Origin: Lepturacanthus savala
Taxonomy: Eukaryota > Chordata > Actinopteri > Scombriformes > Trichiuridae
Assembly: GCA_030544235.1 (NCBI GenBank)
Contig: CM060478.1
Span: 25,847,227-25,911,226 of the forward strand
Reading direction: 5' to 3'
Length of the DNA stretch: 64,000 nt
Position numbers and translations under genes: made by a program. Positions 47,578-62,204 of the stretch are shown piece after piece. Below the pieces are notes generated by a model. It was not told the DNA's origin. It made no database searches and saw only the letters and a list, made by a program, of their open reading frames with translations. Numbering within the stretch: position 1 is the first letter of the stretch; each line of letters begins with the position of its first letter.

Positions 47578-48207
47578 ACATCTAAAACTGGCTCAGCCTC
47601 AGGAGGATGTGGTCTCATGTAGATGTAGTCTACTGTATCCCTGGCTGTTTTCTATGAAATATGGATGCTCTGATACTGTTCTATTTTTACCAGCACCACT
47701 GGATGGGTGCTGGCAGTAGAAGATCACAGTGTGACGAGGGACGCGGGTGGTGGGGGGGATACTATACATATGTCTTGTTTCTATAGCAACTGTTGGCCTG
47801 AGGCTGGAGTTTCTGACAACTGTCTTTTAACTACTTCAAACGAGCCAGCTGTTGGATGCTGAGCGACGCCAGGTACCAACGTCAGCGAGTTAAGAGCAGT
47901 CCTGAGGGACGAGATGAAGCTTTTCAATCGAGTTTCCTTTGTTTCAGTGTTTTCTGCTCATCAGAGAAGTGAGCGTTGCCATCTGTAGCTTATCCTCTGA
48001 GCTAGGACTGTCAAAACATCCCCATTTAGTCAGACCAGGCCTTTTTTTATTTCTTTGTTTTTTTAAGCTTCAATGATTTGTCAGTTTTCAGGTTTTTACC
48101 AAAACTTGCTGTATTTTATTTATCACCTAATATGATTTTGTTTGTAACATAGCCTCAGGTTTTCTACATTTTCCAGTAGTTAAAGTTACTGTAGAAAATC
48201 ACATTAG
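47578..48207. other. intron 8: no feature recognised
   Basis: Unique sequence with a GC-richer part at 47690-47900. No coding exon or transposon end found. Confidence 0.45.
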
Positions 48208-48873
48208 TTAACCCTCTGTTGCATGAAATATTACTTAGACATGGTAAAACATGTTTTGAATGTTTTTATTACTGAAAATAGCCTAAATAATAGATATATT
48301 TAAGAAATATAAGAAAATGTTGTAAATATAGTCTCAGGATAGTTTCATGCTATGTAAGTCAATGGGACTCCATTAGGTTGTTACACTAGGAATTTATCAT
48401 ATTTGTATATTGCTTCCAATTGACAACAAATCTATGTTATCATATTAGAAAAAAAAATAATGTATAACAGCATTTAATTAAATGTAAAAAAGGTTTACCT
48501 ACCCTAGATAGTAAGTTACAGTTTATTTAAAATATAAAAAAACTTTATTTATTCATTTATTTAAATCTATTGATGTACTGTAATGTCAAATTTATCACAA
48601 AAATTTTATTAAACTCAATTTAAATTATTTATTTGGTGAAAATTCTGAAAAAAAGACAGTTGTGAGACAATAATGGTCACATCCAAAGTCCACCAAAAGG
48701 GACTAGTAAACAGGATATACTGGTCATGTGACCTCACAAATTGTATGTCCTTCAAAATAAAAGCCCCCTTTTCACACCTGATTGTAAAAAACAGATTTTA
48801 TATCACAGCTTTTTAGAAAAATGAAGATAAAGTAATTGTTGTCATATGGAAACACTATGCAGTAGAGGGTTAA
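48208..48873 (+). mobile_element. TTAA-flanked MITE, copy P9 (best-preserved ends)
   Basis: TTAACCCTCTGTTGCAT at the left and, read inward on the other strand, TTAACCCTCTACTGCAT at the right; 666 bp with TTAA at both ends. The terminal inverted repeat of CCCTCTRYTGCAT and the TTAA target site fit a piggyBac-derived MITE. No coding sequence. Confidence 0.78.
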
Positions 48874-49139
48874 TGCCATTAATGTTAAAAGATAGTTAAG
48901 ATTGTTCAAAATAAATTCATGTTAAAAGTTACTTGAAATTTGATTCATGTTAAAAATAATCAATGCTATCAGTGGTGAATTAATAATTTAAGGATAACAA
49001 ATTAAACAAATAAATATAAACAATAATTAGTATTTAAAAAGAGGTGAAGTTCCTATTTAGCTGATTTCTACTTACTCAGTACTATGTTAATGTTCTTAAA
49101 CAGTTGACCACAGGGGTAGTATGGTGTGTACCTAATTTG

Positions 49140-49562
49140 TAAATGGGGCTAGATATATTTAAAAAGAAAGTAGTAACCATAGTTTCATGCTATGTAAGTC
49201 AGTGGGACTCCATTAGGTTGTATACACTGGGAATTTTAGATATTTTCATATTTTTGCCATATGGCAACAAACTATTTTAGCATAGTAGGAAAAAAAGACG
49301 TATAACAGTGAAATTGAATATATTCAAGTTCAACTTTTTATTTGGTGAAAATGATCCCAAATTCTGAAGAAAAAGACAACCTTTGGTTGTGAGACAGTGA
49401 TGCTCACATTCAAATGTCCATGAGTAAACAGGATATCCTGGCTAGTGACCTCGTAAACTGTAAAGTGACTGTAAAAACATAGATTTTATATCACAGCTTT
49501 TTTAGAAAGATGAAGATAAATGAATTGTAGCCGTATGGCAGCACTATGCAGTAGAGGGTTAA
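49140..49562 (+). mobile_element. TTAA-flanked MITE, copy P10 (left end missing)
   Basis: Family blocks tatgtaagtcagtgggactc, tttttgccatatggcaacaa and gtaaacaggatatcctgg, ending atgcagtagagggttaa at 49562. Confidence 0.68.
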
Positions 49563-50783
49563 TTAACGTTGTTCCCTGTGTGGTTTTCCCGACACTTTGA
49601 TTGTGCACCGAAGGAAATCAACAAACACACACACACACAGGTTACTGTCCTCATCTGAGGATAATTGAAATGTGGCTGGCATGTTTCCTCTCCAGGACTT
49701 GGAGCAGGGCTAATTAGGCCTCCATCGCCAGGAGAACACTCCACACACTGAGCAGACGTCTCAGGGCTTTGATCCACGTACAACGCCAGCTGTTGCATCA
49801 GTTCAGCCCAACCAGCCACATCAGAGAAGCACTGCTGCACACACGCTTTCCTTTTCTTTTTAATTCCCTATATCACAAGCCAAGTTCGTAGGATGTAACT
49901 ACATGTGGATGGTTGGTTACCCACTGAGATGCTGGGATTGTTTGACGCTGATTATATTCAGGTGAAATGATGAGTAGTAAGTTGTAATTTCCCCTGTGAC
50001 TGATCAATGTGCTCACCACATTAAACAATATTAAGTCACAGCAAATTTGGTGTGATACGTCGTGTGATGTGATTTATTATCGCCGGGAACAGATGAGAAG
50101 CTTTTATGACCAGCGTCCTTGTAATCCCATGTTTGGAGATGTTCACGTCCATATAAATTCCAATTTTAAAAATTAAAGTCTTTTTAAATTTTTAGTTTTT
50201 GCCTTTTTGTGCCCTAAAACTATGTTTTTGAGATTTCCATGTCCTTGTAAATATAGTTTTCTACATTAAATCCTAAATTCTATTTCCTAAATTCTAATAG
50301 ATAATTATGTTTCCTTGGTTTGAAAATTAAGATGAATATTTGACATTTTGAGCCATTTCTGGAGATTCTCAGATCGAGTGAATTTCAGGTCCATCAGGTC
50401 ATGTTTTTACCTACCTTGTTTTTGTCAGCGTTTCTGTTTAACAAGATAATTCAAAAAATTCTGGACGGATTTTTGTCAAAATTTCAGCGAATGTTGGGAA
50501 TGTTACCATGAACAGATGGTTAAACTTTGGCAATGATTTGGAAGAAATCCTGGTTTCTGGATCAATTTGAATTTTCTGTTTGGTAACACTGTGGTAAATG
50601 AACCTTCAAAGCTGCTTCAGGTACTCATTTAGGGCCACCTACTGGTGATATCTTCCACCTGCATTGTATAGGACAACAATGTTGGCTGAGAATCACAATA
50701 TGATTGGCAGAGGTTTGTGGTCTCAGAATGCTTTTCTAGTTATTTATTCATTTTATTTGCACATTAATATGCAAATATTTTGC
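49563..50783. other. intron 8: no gene
   Basis: Unique sequence, GC-balanced at 49660-49850. A 93-codon minus-strand frame there lacks family motifs and exon signals and is not called. Confidence 0.45.
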
Positions 50784-50784
50784 A

Positions 50785-51937
50785 CTGCTCAAAAAATAAA
50801 GGGAACACTGAAATAACACATCCCAGATCTGAATGAATGAAATATTCCAATTAAATAATTTGTTCTTTACATAGTTGAATATGCTGACAACAAAATCACA
50901 CAAAAATTATCAATGGAAATCAAATTTATTACCCCATGGAGGTCTGGATTTGGAGTCATGCTCAAAAAACACTACAGGCTGATCCAACTTTGATGAAATA
51001 TCCTTAAAACAAGTCAAAATGATGCTCAGTAGTGTATGACCTCACTACAATGCCTGGCCATGCTCCTGATGAGGTGGTGGATGGTTACCTGAGGGATCTC
51101 CTCTCAGACCTGGACTAAAGCATCCACCAACTCAACTGGACAGTCTGTGGCATAACGTAGCATTGGTGAATGGAGTGAAACATGATGTCCCAGATGTCCT
51201 CAGTTAGATTCAGGTGTGGGAAACGGGTGGGCCAGTCCATAGCATCAATGCCTTCATCTTGCAGGAACTGCTGACACACTCCAGCCACATGAGGTCGAGC
51301 ATTGTCTTGCATTAGGAGGAACCCAGGGCCAACCACACCAAAATCTGTTCTCACAAGGGGTCTGAAGATCTCATCTCAGTACCTAATGGCAGTCAGCCTA
51401 CCTCTGGGGAGCACATGGAGGACTGGACCACTACCCAGAGAAATGCCACCGGTCACCATTACTGACTCACTGCTAAACCAGGATGTTTCAGCAGCAGAAT
51501 GTCCTCTACAGCATTTCCAGATTCCATCATATCTGTCACATGCTCAGTGTGAACCTACTTCCATCTGTGAAGAGCACAGGACTCCACAGAACTTCGCTGT
51601 TTGGGCTTGTTTGGGCTTGTTTCTGAATGTCTGAGCAGAGACATGCACATTTGTGGCCTGGCAGTCTGTTTGCAGGTTCTGGCAGTGCTCCTTCTGTTCC
51701 TCCTTGCACAAAGGCAGAGGTAGCAGTCCTGATGCTGGGTTGTTGTCCTCCTATGGCCTCCTCCACGTCTCCTCATGTACTGGCCTCTCTCTCACCTTCT
51801 GGCCACAGCTCACATATGTCATTCTGGGTGAGCAGCACCACTTGAGCCTCTTGTGTGGGTTGTAGACTCCATCTCATGCTGTTGTCTATTTCACCTGTTG
51901 TCTATTCCATTTGCACAATGGAATCGAGCAGTGTACA
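50785..51937 (-). mobile_element. Tc1/mariner-type transposon, degenerate
   Basis: One end reads tgcactgctcaaaaaataaa and agggaacac, the known terminus of a fish Tc1 family. The other end is reduced to gagcagtgta (51927-51936), so most of the second inverted repeat is deleted. A broken transposase gene lies on the minus strand between them. Inactive. Confidence 0.88.
51115..51870 (-). pseudogene. Tc1-like transposase, frameshifted
   Basis: The C-terminal part (51354-51115) reads LLMQDNARPHVAGVCQQF, then GIDAMDWPTRFPHLNLTEDI and WDIM, with the second D (DNARPH) and the E (TED) of the DDE triad. The upstream part (51776-51536) reads GGQQPSIRTATSAFVQ and LWSPVLFTDGSRFTLS, containing the first D (FTD). 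These parts are in different frames and a piece between them is missing or shifted. The usual N-terminal paired-like DNA-binding region is mostly lost. Confidence 0.88.
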
Positions 51938-52507
51938 TACAAAGGTATACAAAAGTATACCATGAATATATCGCCTATTCATTTTGTGTACATACTCCCC
52001 TCAACCTATTTATAGCATATTTCAGTTTTCTTTATTGCCATTACTGGTGTATTATAGATAGTTCTACTTTAACAGCATCAGGAGTCAGTCTTCTAATAGT
52101 GTAGAAATAGCATAGCAGTCATGCAGTTACCACACATTTGATTTCAGTCAATTGATGAATTGATTGAAACATTTGTACTGAGTTCAGACACATACATGAA
52201 CTGTCTCTCTATTGTTGTGTCTGTAGTTGACAAAATAAAATCTGATATTTATCATAAGCAGCTGCAACTCATGCAAAATAGACAAAATATGTTTTATGGG
52301 TTGTTTTGGTCTTGGTACTTGATACTCTCTGGCTTTGGTAGTGTCTTGGTCTTGACTACAAGTCTAACTTTTTAAATGTCTTTCCACATGACGTCAATTC
52401 ATCCAAAAACAAACGTTACAGTAGCAAGACTTCAAGACTATCACCCAACACTTTCTGATTCTTTAAATTAAAACTTATTCATTTTCCTCATCTCCATCTC
52501 TCCTCAG
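51938..52507. other. intron 8, last part
   Basis: No gene or repeat recognised. Ends in a pyrimidine-rich tract (tcctcatctccatctctcctcag) for exon 9. Confidence 0.55.
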
Positions 52508-52707
52508 CTCTTCTTTATGCCACCATCTTTGGTAACGTAACAACGATCTTCCAGCAAATGTACGCCAACACCAATCGTTACCACGAGATGCTGAACAGTG
52601 TCCGAGACTTCCTCAAACTCTACCAGGTGCCCAAGGGCCTGAGTGAAAGGGTGATGGACTACATTGCGTCGACCTGGTCCATGTCTCGGGGTATTGACAC
52701 TGAGAAG
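52508..52707 (+). CDS. kcnh1: kcnh1 exon 9: end of S6 and C-linker
   Basis: Completes Ser459 and encodes residues 460-525 in frame: LLYATIFGNVTTIFQQMYAN is the end of S6 and start of the C-linker, followed by RYHEMLNSVRDFLKLYQVPK, GLSERVMDYIASTWSMSRG and IDTEK. The C-linker couples the CNBHD to the S6 gate. Highly conserved with KCNH1. IASTW replaces IVSTW. The donor is GTACAG at 52708, phase 0. Confidence 0.95.
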
Positions 52708-53768
52708 GTACAGAAAACCTCTAGACTTGTTGGAGGCGAGCATGGGAGGTTCTTCAGCTCCACGTCATGCATCACAATCGTTTTAAAGCACAGGACAGGT
52801 TGACCAGGGTCATAGCCACCATTGAGGACACAGAGGTCATAAACTGTCTTTTTTTCCTTAAGTTTCGTTCCATTTACATTTTTCCTCTTAGGGTACATTT
52901 CAAAGGAACAATGTTATCACAGAGCCAAATACCAAATACATAAAGCCCACCTAATTATCATGACATTGACAGGGTCTCACATGCCCGAGACGCTCATATA
53001 TCTGACTCATTAAAAACGAAAGTAAACGAAGATGCAACGCAAGAGGCTGCATCATCAACATTTCTTACGGCAAGAAAGGCAGAGGGTGACCAGGCAATGA
53101 GGAGGAAAGGTGAAAACTGTACTATTCTAAGAGAATAAGGAACAAAGTGAAGTAGCCTTGGCTAAAATGGAAAAGGAATGCATATTTTAAAGTCATGTTA
53201 AGTTAAATTATGAATTATCCATCAATAATAGGCAATGATTTGGATGTTTAGATGGATATGAGAAGTAAATGACACACATTATAGCTAAATTATGACTCAG
53301 TATGCCAGTATATGCCAGTATGTAGAATGTTGACCTTTGAATTAAAAAAAAAACATCCTGGCTACAGCCCTGAATAAGACCATTAATTCATGTTTTCCTG
53401 CGTTTTGCAATAAAAAATGTTCTCACAAGCTCTACCTCAGCATCCTTGGTAACACCTGAGGGTCTGACTAATACCTGGAACAATTCCTAAACATTCTCAT
53501 GCAATGTTAGCATTCCTCACTACTCCAGTAAATAGGACAGACCTTAGATACCACTTAGCAATGGAAAATTATTTAGTCTGCAACTCAAGATAAGTGAAAG
53601 TTATGTCTTCATCACTGTAACTCATTATGAAGTAAAATAAACAAAGCTTGATTTCAGTGATACTTCATAGACATTTACTAAATTCCAGTCCTTACTGTTA
53701 AATGTTGCACATTGCAGTGTATAAAACACGCTATATATAAATGCTGCCTTGTCTGTAGCGATAAAAGG
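52708..53768. other. intron 9, first part: no feature recognised
   Basis: Unique AT-rich sequence. No exon, RNA or repeat family seen. Confidence 0.5.
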
Positions 53769-53895
53769 TTAATCCTCTATTGCATAGTGTTGCCCTATGG
53801 AAACAATTACTTTATCTTCATTTTTCCAAAAAATGTGATATAAAATCAATGTTTTTACGGTTGAGTGTGAAAAGGGGGCTTTTATTTTTTTTATT
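53769..53895 (-). mobile_element. TTAA-flanked MITE, copy P11 (fragment)
   Basis: TTAATCCTCTATTGCATAGTG, then gccctatggaaacaattact and gtgtgaaaagggggctttta, then lost. A further scrap (ttatatcacagctttttag) is at 54305-54345. Confidence 0.62.
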
Positions 53896-54452
53896 TGCTT
53901 GTTTGGCTTAAGACCACACTAAACGGTCTAAAAATGTTCCATAATCCCAGTCTGCTTGACATTAATTTTCAAAGAGCCTTGTTTTAAAGCAGAGCTCTGG
54001 CTGAACCTGAACCTAAACCTGCTGGACTCTGAGCCGCCCAAGACCAAAATCCAATCCAATCCAATCAAACTTCACTGATACCAATAATAAATAAATAAAT
54101 AAAATACTATACTACCATAATAATCTGGCCCTATCTTCTTCTCTCTCTTGCAGGTTTAGATCCTCATCATGTTCAAATGTTTTAAACGATGGTATTAAAG
54201 TAATAATAGTAGTTGTGGAACAGTGTTCCATATTTATTTATATGTATACATGAGGCAAATGAGATCATGAATCAATAAGGGAAAAATATGAAGATTTTTT
54301 GGCAGATTTTATATCACAGCTTTTTAGAAAAATGAAGATCAGATAAACATATTTAATTGTAAACTACAGTATATAGCTCCCCTCATGACTACTGTCCATC
54401 AGTATAACCAAAAGAAAAGTGTGACTTCTTTTTTTAATCTTTGCCTTTCCAG

Positions 54453-54705
54453 GTGTTGCAGATTTGTCCTAAGGACATGAGAGCAGATATCTGTGTCCAT
54501 CTCAACCGGAAGGTGTTCAAAGAGCACCCTGCCTTCCGGCTGGCCAGCGACGGCTGTCTCAGGGCGTTGGCCATGGAGTTCCAGACCATCCACTGTGCTC
54601 CTGGAGACCTGATCTACCATGCTGGGGAAAGTGTGGACAGCCTCTGCTTTGTGGTGTCAGGATCTCTGGAAGTTATTCAAGATGATGAAGTAGTGGCCAT
54701 TTTAG
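54453..54705 (+). CDS. kcnh1: kcnh1 exon 10: end of C-linker, first part of CNBHD
   Basis: Encodes residues 526-609 plus one base of Gly610. VLQICPKDMRADICVHLNRK and VFKEHPAFRLASDGCLRALA finish the C-linker and enter the cyclic-nucleotide-binding-homology domain, which continues FQTIHCAPGDLIYHAGE and SVDSLCFVVSGSLEVIQDDE. EAG-family CNBHDs regulate gating without binding cyclic nucleotides. The donor is GTGAGC at 54706. The next expected block (GKGDVFGD) is not in the window. Confidence 0.95.
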
Positions 54706-54771
54706 GTGAGCTGAGCACTTTATATACAAAACCTGAAATGCCTGTTGTTCTTTCTAAACACTTAGCATTTT

Positions 54772-55187
54772 TATCAAGTAAAATGGGCCATTTAAGGTTT
54801 GGGTTCTGTTGGCATAACTGCGGTTGACAAGTAACAGGTGATTTGATTAGTTTATGGTTTCTATGGTGATTTGATTAGTTTATGGTTTCTATGGTGATGA
54901 GACAATACTTCAAATCTAGACTGAACCAGAAATGTTCATGGTAAGTAGCCTGGTATTACAAATCTAAATAAACTCATTTTACCTGATGAGATGGAACATT
55001 TTACCTGGAACCGATCATGCAAAAAAAAGTGGCAGAGAGGATATTTCAAGATTTATAGGGCCTAAATAATTATATTTTATCACATAATTCTAATCATAAA
55101 TATACATGGAAAAGACATATTTGGTATTGTGTTATTGTCCCAAGCGATTTACTAAAACGTAGAACAATTTCCCTGATATCACCCTAT
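54772..55187. mobile_element. modular GGTGATATCAG-type element, copy D (short form)
   Basis: Starts ttatcaagtaaaatgggcc and ends tccctgatatcaccctata. Contains agatttatagggcctaaat and ttatcacataattc, but lacks the RT-like module and part of the interior. Confidence 0.7.
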
Positions 55188-55559
55188 AGTATATGTGGTA
55201 TAGTATATGTACATGGTAAGTATATGTACTTTAGATTTAATGTGTTTTAGTGGAACTTTAAGATCTCATTCTCCTCTTTTTGCAAATAATTCTGATCTAA
55301 CAGAGAGCCATACTTGTTATATAATATCATAATATTTTTCGTTATATAGTTGAGATGTTGCTTAAATTATTTTATGAATCCAGGGTGTCTGAGACCTGTT
55401 CAGATACCCTGGTTTAGATTTACAATTTACAAGATTTCATTTTTTTTATGTGCATCTTCAAATCAGAAGCATTGATTGTTTTCATTCCTGATTTATCTGA
55501 CAATTATTTCTTTTGAATATTTGATTCATGCTTTACTTCACTTTTACTTCACTTTTTAC

Positions 55560-56230
55560 AATGTCATAAAAATGAGGGAGGAAAAATCTGTCTTGCAACT
55601 TCCCAGAATCCAAGAAGATCTAAATGGAGTAGGATAAATCCCTTGAGAGGAATCTTCTTGTTTTCGAGACAGACATAGAACACATACGAAGAATAAGAAA
55701 AAACAACAACAAAATATAAAAATAGAGTACAGAATGAGTATGGCTAAATGGCCATGACAGTGGTAGGAGTGGTAGCCTAGCAAAGCTGAGAATTGATAAA
55801 ACATCATCAGAAACATGCACTTTAACTCAAAATAAGAAGACAAACACATTTAAACCAATGAAGTCAATGAACACATATTTAACGGCAGATTATTCCAATC
55901 TGATGGAGCTTTAAACATGAATGATCTTTTACCAATTGTTTTTTTCACTGAAAGAATGGGGAAGTGTTGAGATGACGCTTTAATTGATATACTGAGGAAT
56001 ATAGAATCAACAAATGTTGTAAATAAGTAGGATAGTTCTATGTCTACATTTACAAATAACCTGTAACCAGTCATTATGTCTTATATTGAGTGTGGGTTAA
56101 TATATGATCCAGTGATGGTGTAAAAGGATCAACAAGAATTAAATCTATAAAGACATTTATATCCAGTGTTGAGGGGCAGAAGGCAGGATTTAGAAGAGTT
56201 TACAATGATACAAAAAAATCCTTACTTTTG
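55560..56230 (-). pseudogene. LINE remnant: end of reverse transcriptase ORF and 3' region
   Basis: On the minus strand, KKTIGKRSFMFKAPSDWNNL and NMCSLTSLV resemble the C-terminal block of fish jockey/L2-type LINE ORF2 (…SFSYAAPTDWNSLP…). Further on, ILGSCKTDFSSLIF is a common 3' end motif of these elements. The frames are broken by stops and shifts, and no 5' part is present. Confidence 0.6.
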
Positions 56231-56786
56231 AAAGACTGACACTAGAGTAGGTTTAGTTTATTTCCTACTGTTAAAAGAAACTGAAACAAATATTTGATTA
56301 TCAAAATAGTATTTTTCCTGTGGATCAAATAATAGTTTCAGCTTGAATCAGAATTGATATAATTAAACATGGTATTAATCACTGTTTATTTCTTGAAAGA
56401 GGCGGTGATGGATTCTCATCCCCCAACTGACCCAGTTCTGCTCTAAGTTTTAAGAACATAAACTTAATTAAATAAAACACGTCTCTTTTAAAATTCAACA
56501 GGGCTTTGACAGCAGCAGACAGGCCTTTCAGGAAAACTTCTGTTAGAAACAAAACGTTTCTGCATCACAGTTGGACATGTTTTGTTAGACTCATTTAAAG
56601 TTTTTTTTCCTTTACCGCAGCACTTTCTAAAACATCTGTGAAGCTGAGTGTAGTGAAAGCTGAGCTGTTTGGGGACTGTTGTCTGCTGACTCATCAGCTC
56701 AGGATTTAGACAAGCACAGCTTTTGGATATAGTTGGCACATAGCACCATGGTGTATATCCCTTTTTGTAGGTTTTTTTTTTAACAT
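56231..56786. other. intron 10: no feature recognised
   Basis: Unique sequence. No gene or repeat identified. Confidence 0.45.
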
Positions 56787-57633
56787 AAGGTGATATCAGG
56801 TAAAATGGGCCATTTCAGGTTTGGGGGTCTCAGCTCCTCTGGAAATTAGAGCCAATGGGGAAGGATTTAAACTATTGACATAACTGTGGTTGCCTAGTAA
56901 CAGGTGATTCAATTAGTTTTTGTTTTTGTTTATGGTTTCTATCGTGGGTGAGTGTGAAGCCACACCCCCCACGCTAGATCAGAGGCAATAGTGTGAAACT
57001 GAAAAAGCTAAATCTAAAAAAAAAATAATTGAAACTGTAAAAAAAAATAAGATCTGAATAAGATCTGAATCAGAAAACCATGCAACTGAAAAAAATGTTA
57101 TCCCAAATATCAAAATATATGATATGAAAATAAATAATTTGTTCAAACTAATTACCAGAGAGAATCATAATTATATGTAACCTGAAAAAAGAGAAGTGTG
57201 TGTTTATATTTTGAATACTGTGATGTATTTCTAAGAATTTAAGATCAAAACCTGAAATTTCAGTTTTAAATTTTAGTTTTTCAAGTAAAAAACATTTGAC
57301 CCAATATTAGCTTCACAGTTGAGACAATACTTCAAATCTAGACTGAACCAGAAATGATGATGGTAAGTAGAATGGTATGACAAATCTAACTAAACCCATT
57401 CTACCTGATGAGATGGAGCATTTTACCTGGAACCACTCAGGAAAAAATAGTGGCACAGCGGATATTTCGAGATTTATAGGGCCTAAATAATTATATTTTA
57501 TCACATAATTCTGACACAATGATCAGAAACAGTCATTATTAATCATAAATATACATTTGAAGGCATATTTGAAATTGTGTTATTGTCCCAAGTGATTTAT
57601 CAAGAATGTCCCAGTTTATCTGATATCACCCTA
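56787..57633. mobile_element. modular GGTGATATCAG-type element, copy E (simple full-length form)
   Basis: Left end aggtgatatcaggtaaaatg next to TA (56786-56787), right end ctgatatcaccct next to TA (57632-57633). The 847-bp body includes aattgaaactgtaaaaaa, gacccaatattagcttc, aatgatgatggtaagtag and agatttatagggcctaaat. Inverted ends and TA flanks suggest a non-autonomous DNA transposon, and the RT-like module of copies A-C is absent. Confidence 0.75.
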
Positions 57634-57659
57634 TTCAAAACATCATTATTATGATTTAT

Positions 57660-57905
57660 TCATTTTCTATACAAGGTGATTCCTCACTAGGGTCATGGGT
57701 TCTACTGACACACACCATTCACTCAATCACAATTTAGACTCTCTAATTATCCTAAACATGTGTTTGGACTGTGGGAAGAAGCTGGAGAAAATCCACCAGA
57801 CACAGGGAGAACATGAAACTCCACAAAGAAAGGTCCCAGACCAAGGACTGGAACCCGTGACCTTCTGATGGAGGAAACAGCTCTAACCACTGGACCGTGT
57901 CATCC
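57660..57905 (-). mobile_element. tRNA-derived SINE, copy 3 (old, minus strand)
   Basis: Reverse complement of the SINE at 28730 with many substitutions: cattttctata tail side, tttggactgtgggaagaagc, acagggagaacatgaaactc, aaaggtcccagaccaaggac, and a tRNA-like head near 57900. Most diverged of the three copies. Confidence 0.8.
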
Positions 57906-59199
57906 ATGGCTGTATTATAAACCTGGATCTGGTTCCTCCTCTCAGCAGCAGCTGATTTTCTCCCAGTGGTCACTCGTGGTTCTGCAACAAAAAATCCCAT
58001 GTGACCAAAAAAATTCCCATAAACATCAATAGTAAAAGTGAAGCTGATAAAAGTGTCTCCAGGACACACCCAGCTATAACCATGTTATTACTGATCTTTG
58101 GATGCTAGATTTTTAATTCATGGACTTTTTATTCATCAAAAACCTTTTTAATGGTCAGAAAAGCTCTGGAAAAGTCTTTATTCCCTTTGTGATGTCACAG
58201 CTGTGGGACAGTCCTGTTATGTCTCGGGAGAAAGGACGGGTTTTTAATTTATTAATTAATTTTTTTTGTTTACTTATTTTTACTTATTTTATACTCAAAT
58301 GTGAGTTGTTGTTTTTCTCTGCAATTTACACATTGTCATCACACCGGGGCATGATGGGAGGCCCCAGAGCATCATGGGAGGTGACTCTTCTGATCAGTCT
58401 CTATGGGTCATAGCATAACATGAAAATAAACCAGGAAGTCAGGAACTTTTTCAGTGTATGAATCAGGAGAGAAACTAACATTGAAATAAATGGCGGCCAT
58501 TTTTCAGTCTGGTATCCAGTTCTATTATACATCCATGGCAATAACACAGGCTACTGTGGGCCGTAGTCGTCTTACTCAAAGACGCATTCACAGACCCTCA
58601 GGAAATCCCAAACTCATTTATTTATAAACACATATAACAGCAAAATGACCAGATTGTTACATTTAACAGGAAAAAATGCAAAGTCAGAGATTTATGATAA
58701 GTCTGGTTTTACTTTGCCTATCTACACAATATCAAAACTGATATGTAGCTAGGATATGAAGCTTCCACTCTTCTATAGGAATACATACTTCCAACACAAA
58801 CCTGCCCCAAAAGACATGTACATAGCTACATTTTCATATTCTGATGCTTTATTTAAGCTTTTAGAGCACATTTTATTCTAAACTTTTTGTATAAAATTGT
58901 GTCAGCTTTGGTGCACAGAGCCACAAAAATCAGGATCAATAACTGTGACACACAATATGAAAAATTATTATAGTATATTAGTATATAGTATATTATAATA
59001 TATCTGTGGGTGCCCACACCTGCATCTTAGACAATTTCCATCTAATTATTGGTTTGACTAATTTCTAATATTTGTGAGCCCAGTCACTCTTCCATCACAG
59101 CTTGATGTTTTCCCATAAATTAGCCTGTTTATTTATAGCTACCTTTAAGATAGAAAAGATATTTTTCTTTGTTTATGCTGGTTAAATTAAATCCCAGCA
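57906..59199. other. intron 10: no feature recognised
   Basis: Unique AT-rich sequence. No gene, RNA or clear transposon. Confidence 0.45.
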
Positions 59200-59569
59200 G
59201 AGCATTTGCTTTTTAAATCTTCCTCCAAATAATTGACTTAGTGAATAATAGATAACCCCCCAACACTGTCTCTGTTTTTTGTCAATAACCAGATATAAGT
59301 TCCTTCTCCTGACAGTCTATATACTGACACCATTGACCTCGATGGAGATGTAAAGAAGCCCCAAGTGATAAATAAGTTGCCATGACATTCTAATTAACGT
59401 CCTAATGGCACCGTAAAGAACCAGAAACAACACATTTAGTTGACACCACATCTCATCTAATCCTCAGACTCATCCTAACGACCAGATATGTGCAGCTGCT
59501 CTACACAGACGTATCGGACCAGATGAAAATGTATCTATTTTATATATAATATATATAAATGTATATTTT

Positions 59570-60450
59570 ATATCTTATGGGTGTGACAAAATGTCTCAAT
59601 AGCACCACCTAACAGTTTTCAAAAGAAAACCCTGACCATATGGTTTCATATATTCAGCACATACATGTATTAGGTCAAGATGGGCAAAAAATTCCTTGGT
59701 ACCCATAGCTTAATCACTTTTGAACGCTGCCAAAAAGTGCCAAAATCACAGTTTGCAGGCATCATACTTTGATGAACTAGTCCTGGGAATCACCTGCAGT
59801 GACTTCAGATTTTAGCTGTGCCATTTAGAGACCTTAGTGATAAAATTGATCAAAATGGTGAGTTTTGAGTGGAGGGCATGGCCATAGCCAAATTTCAATC
59901 CCTCGCAATTTGCCATCAACTTGTTATAATTTTGTCATACTGCAGCCAATCTGCACCAAATGTCTGATGATTCATTAGGATCCAGTCCTGAACATATATC
60001 TACACCTACATCCACTCACAGTCATAGCGCCCCCTATTGACAGCAGGAAACAACTTTCAAAATGAATGGCCCCTGTTTTTTACGTAGACTTACGAAATTC
60101 ATCACAGACATGTATCAGGGGAAGCCAGATAAAAAAGCCTCTTGGACCCATACCCATATAAGTCAAACAGGAAGTTGTTTGCAGGCGTACTTTGATGAAC
60201 TAGTCGTAGGGATTTACCAGTAGTGACTTCAAAGTTTGGCTGTGCCATCTAAAGACCTTGGTGATGAAAATGGTGAGTTTTCATTGGAGGGCATGACCTC
60301 AGCAAGGTCACAAATTCGGATGTTTTATCATGAAAAAGGTTCTGATCTCTCCAAAAAACAACATCCAAACTGGATGAAATTGATGGTAAACGATGTCAGT
60401 CTATCCCTGAACATGTTCATATTGATGCCGAGTAGGAGTGACAGGCAACA
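59570..60450. repeat. unclassified repeat with a roughly 430-bp internal duplication
   Basis: A block at about 59745-59880 (gtttgcaggc, tactttgatgaactagtc, gctgtgccat, gtgagttt…ggagggcatg) recurs at about 60178-60300. The intervening text (agcgccccctattgacag) is of a kind widely dispersed in fish genomes. The 79-codon frame at 60236-60475 lies inside and is not a gene. Confidence 0.6.
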
Positions 60451-62197
<1,747 letters not shown>

Positions 62198-62204
62198 GCG
62201 TGTG

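Noticed and set aside
49559..49840. 93-codon minus-strand frame
   Set aside because: Overlaps the end of MITE P10, lacks motifs and splice signals.
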